Shown here one piece after another: positions 63,467 to 64,000 of a DNA stretch of 64,000 bases. Source of the stretch: Setophaga petechia (taxonomy: Eukaryota; Chordata; Aves; Passeriformes; Parulidae); the NCBI GenBank assembly GCA_024362935.1, contig JANCRA010000025.1, forward strand, positions 7,404,936-7,468,935, read 5' to 3'. The translations under genes and the position numbers were made by a program. Each line of letters opens with the position of its first letter. Position 1 is the first letter of the stretch. The notes beneath the pieces are model-generated. The model saw nothing but the letters and a program-made list of their open reading frames with translations. It was not told the origin of the DNA and did not search any database.

Positions 63467-64000
63467 GTAAATGGGTAAAGAAATGAAAACAAGTTTGCAA
63501 TTCTTGCTATCAGCTGTGATTTAAATTGTAATATGCTTACTTTATAAAGTATGACTGGCCCTTAGCCATGTTTATAAAAATCTGTAAAGAGATGGCACTC
63601 TGATTGCAGTCAGAATATGAGAGTCTATTTATTTAAAAATATTAGCATTCTTTCCTGGTTTTTATATCACAATTTTATACACAGATTTTTCCTTCTCATG
63701 TTTTTCCAAAGCTCTGTTTGTTTGTTACACAACAGTCCCTTGGTCCCTTCCTGGTTTACTGGGAAAATGGAAGTGTTAAGAAAGCAAACATGCATTCCAT
63801 CAGCAACATGGGCTGTGATTCTTTATGAAATTCCCCAACAGCCTGCACTGCTTCTTCTGCTTCCAGGAAAAGATTTACTTAACATGTTACAGGGGTGTTC
63901 TGTCTAGCTTTCCAACTTTTTCACTCTTCAATAAGTGGCTTTAAGTCTTATTTCATCTGCCAGTTGGGAGTTTTGAAAAAAGCTGAAAAGAGCAAGGAGC

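Overview
This is vertebrate nuclear DNA, almost certainly from a bird and probably a passerine. The evidence is compact multi-exon genes with GT-AG introns, five degraded CR1-type LINE fragments, and a solo LTR that I recognise as a family common in songbird genomes. There is no prokaryotic gene structure, no operon, no CRISPR array and no tRNA or rRNA gene that I can see.

Two protein genes lie head to tail on the + strand. The first is CAPRIN2 (CpG-island promoter about 1.0-1.5 kb, coding exons 2389-34112, poly(A) signals at 34322 and 34436). I traced 20 candidate coding exons, all with compatible reading phases. They encode up to about 1186 residues: an N-terminal Caprin homology/coiled-coil region, a glutamate/lysine/glutamine-rich tandem array with 14 regularly spaced tryptophans, a caprin-1-like G3BP-binding motif, a Ser/Pro/Gln-rich linker, RG/RGG-rich segments and a C-terminal C1q domain. 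The second is IPO8 (importin-8), with a CpG-island promoter at about 41.0-41.85 kb. Twelve coding exons between 41405 and 63466 give the first 446 residues, and the gene runs off the right edge. The order CAPRIN2 then IPO8, same strand, matches the human 12p11 arrangement read in the direction of transcription.

Region by region: 1-1000 is 5' flank with a CR1 relic. 1000-1500 is the CAPRIN2 promoter. 2.4-34.1 kb is the CAPRIN2 body. 34.1-34.46 kb is its 3' UTR. 34.46-41.0 kb is an AT-rich intergenic or extended 3' UTR stretch with no gene that I can support. 41.0-41.85 kb is the IPO8 promoter and first coding exon. 41.5-49.5 kb is the long first IPO8 intron. 49.5-63.5 kb holds IPO8 exons 2-12, with a 386-bp solo LTR just inside intron 3 and a CR1 relic in intron 5.

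Caprin-2 is a cytoplasmic RNA-granule and Wnt co-receptor-associated protein. Importin-8 is a nuclear import receptor also linked to Argonaute and SMAD transport. Adjacency does not imply a joint pathway. The most interesting features are in CAPRIN2: the tryptophan repeat exon, an unexpected 42-bp in-frame microexon candidate, three consecutive symmetric cassette exons, and two NAGNAG tandem acceptors. I found no convincing wholly new system. Comparisons with human proteins are from memory and were not run as alignments.
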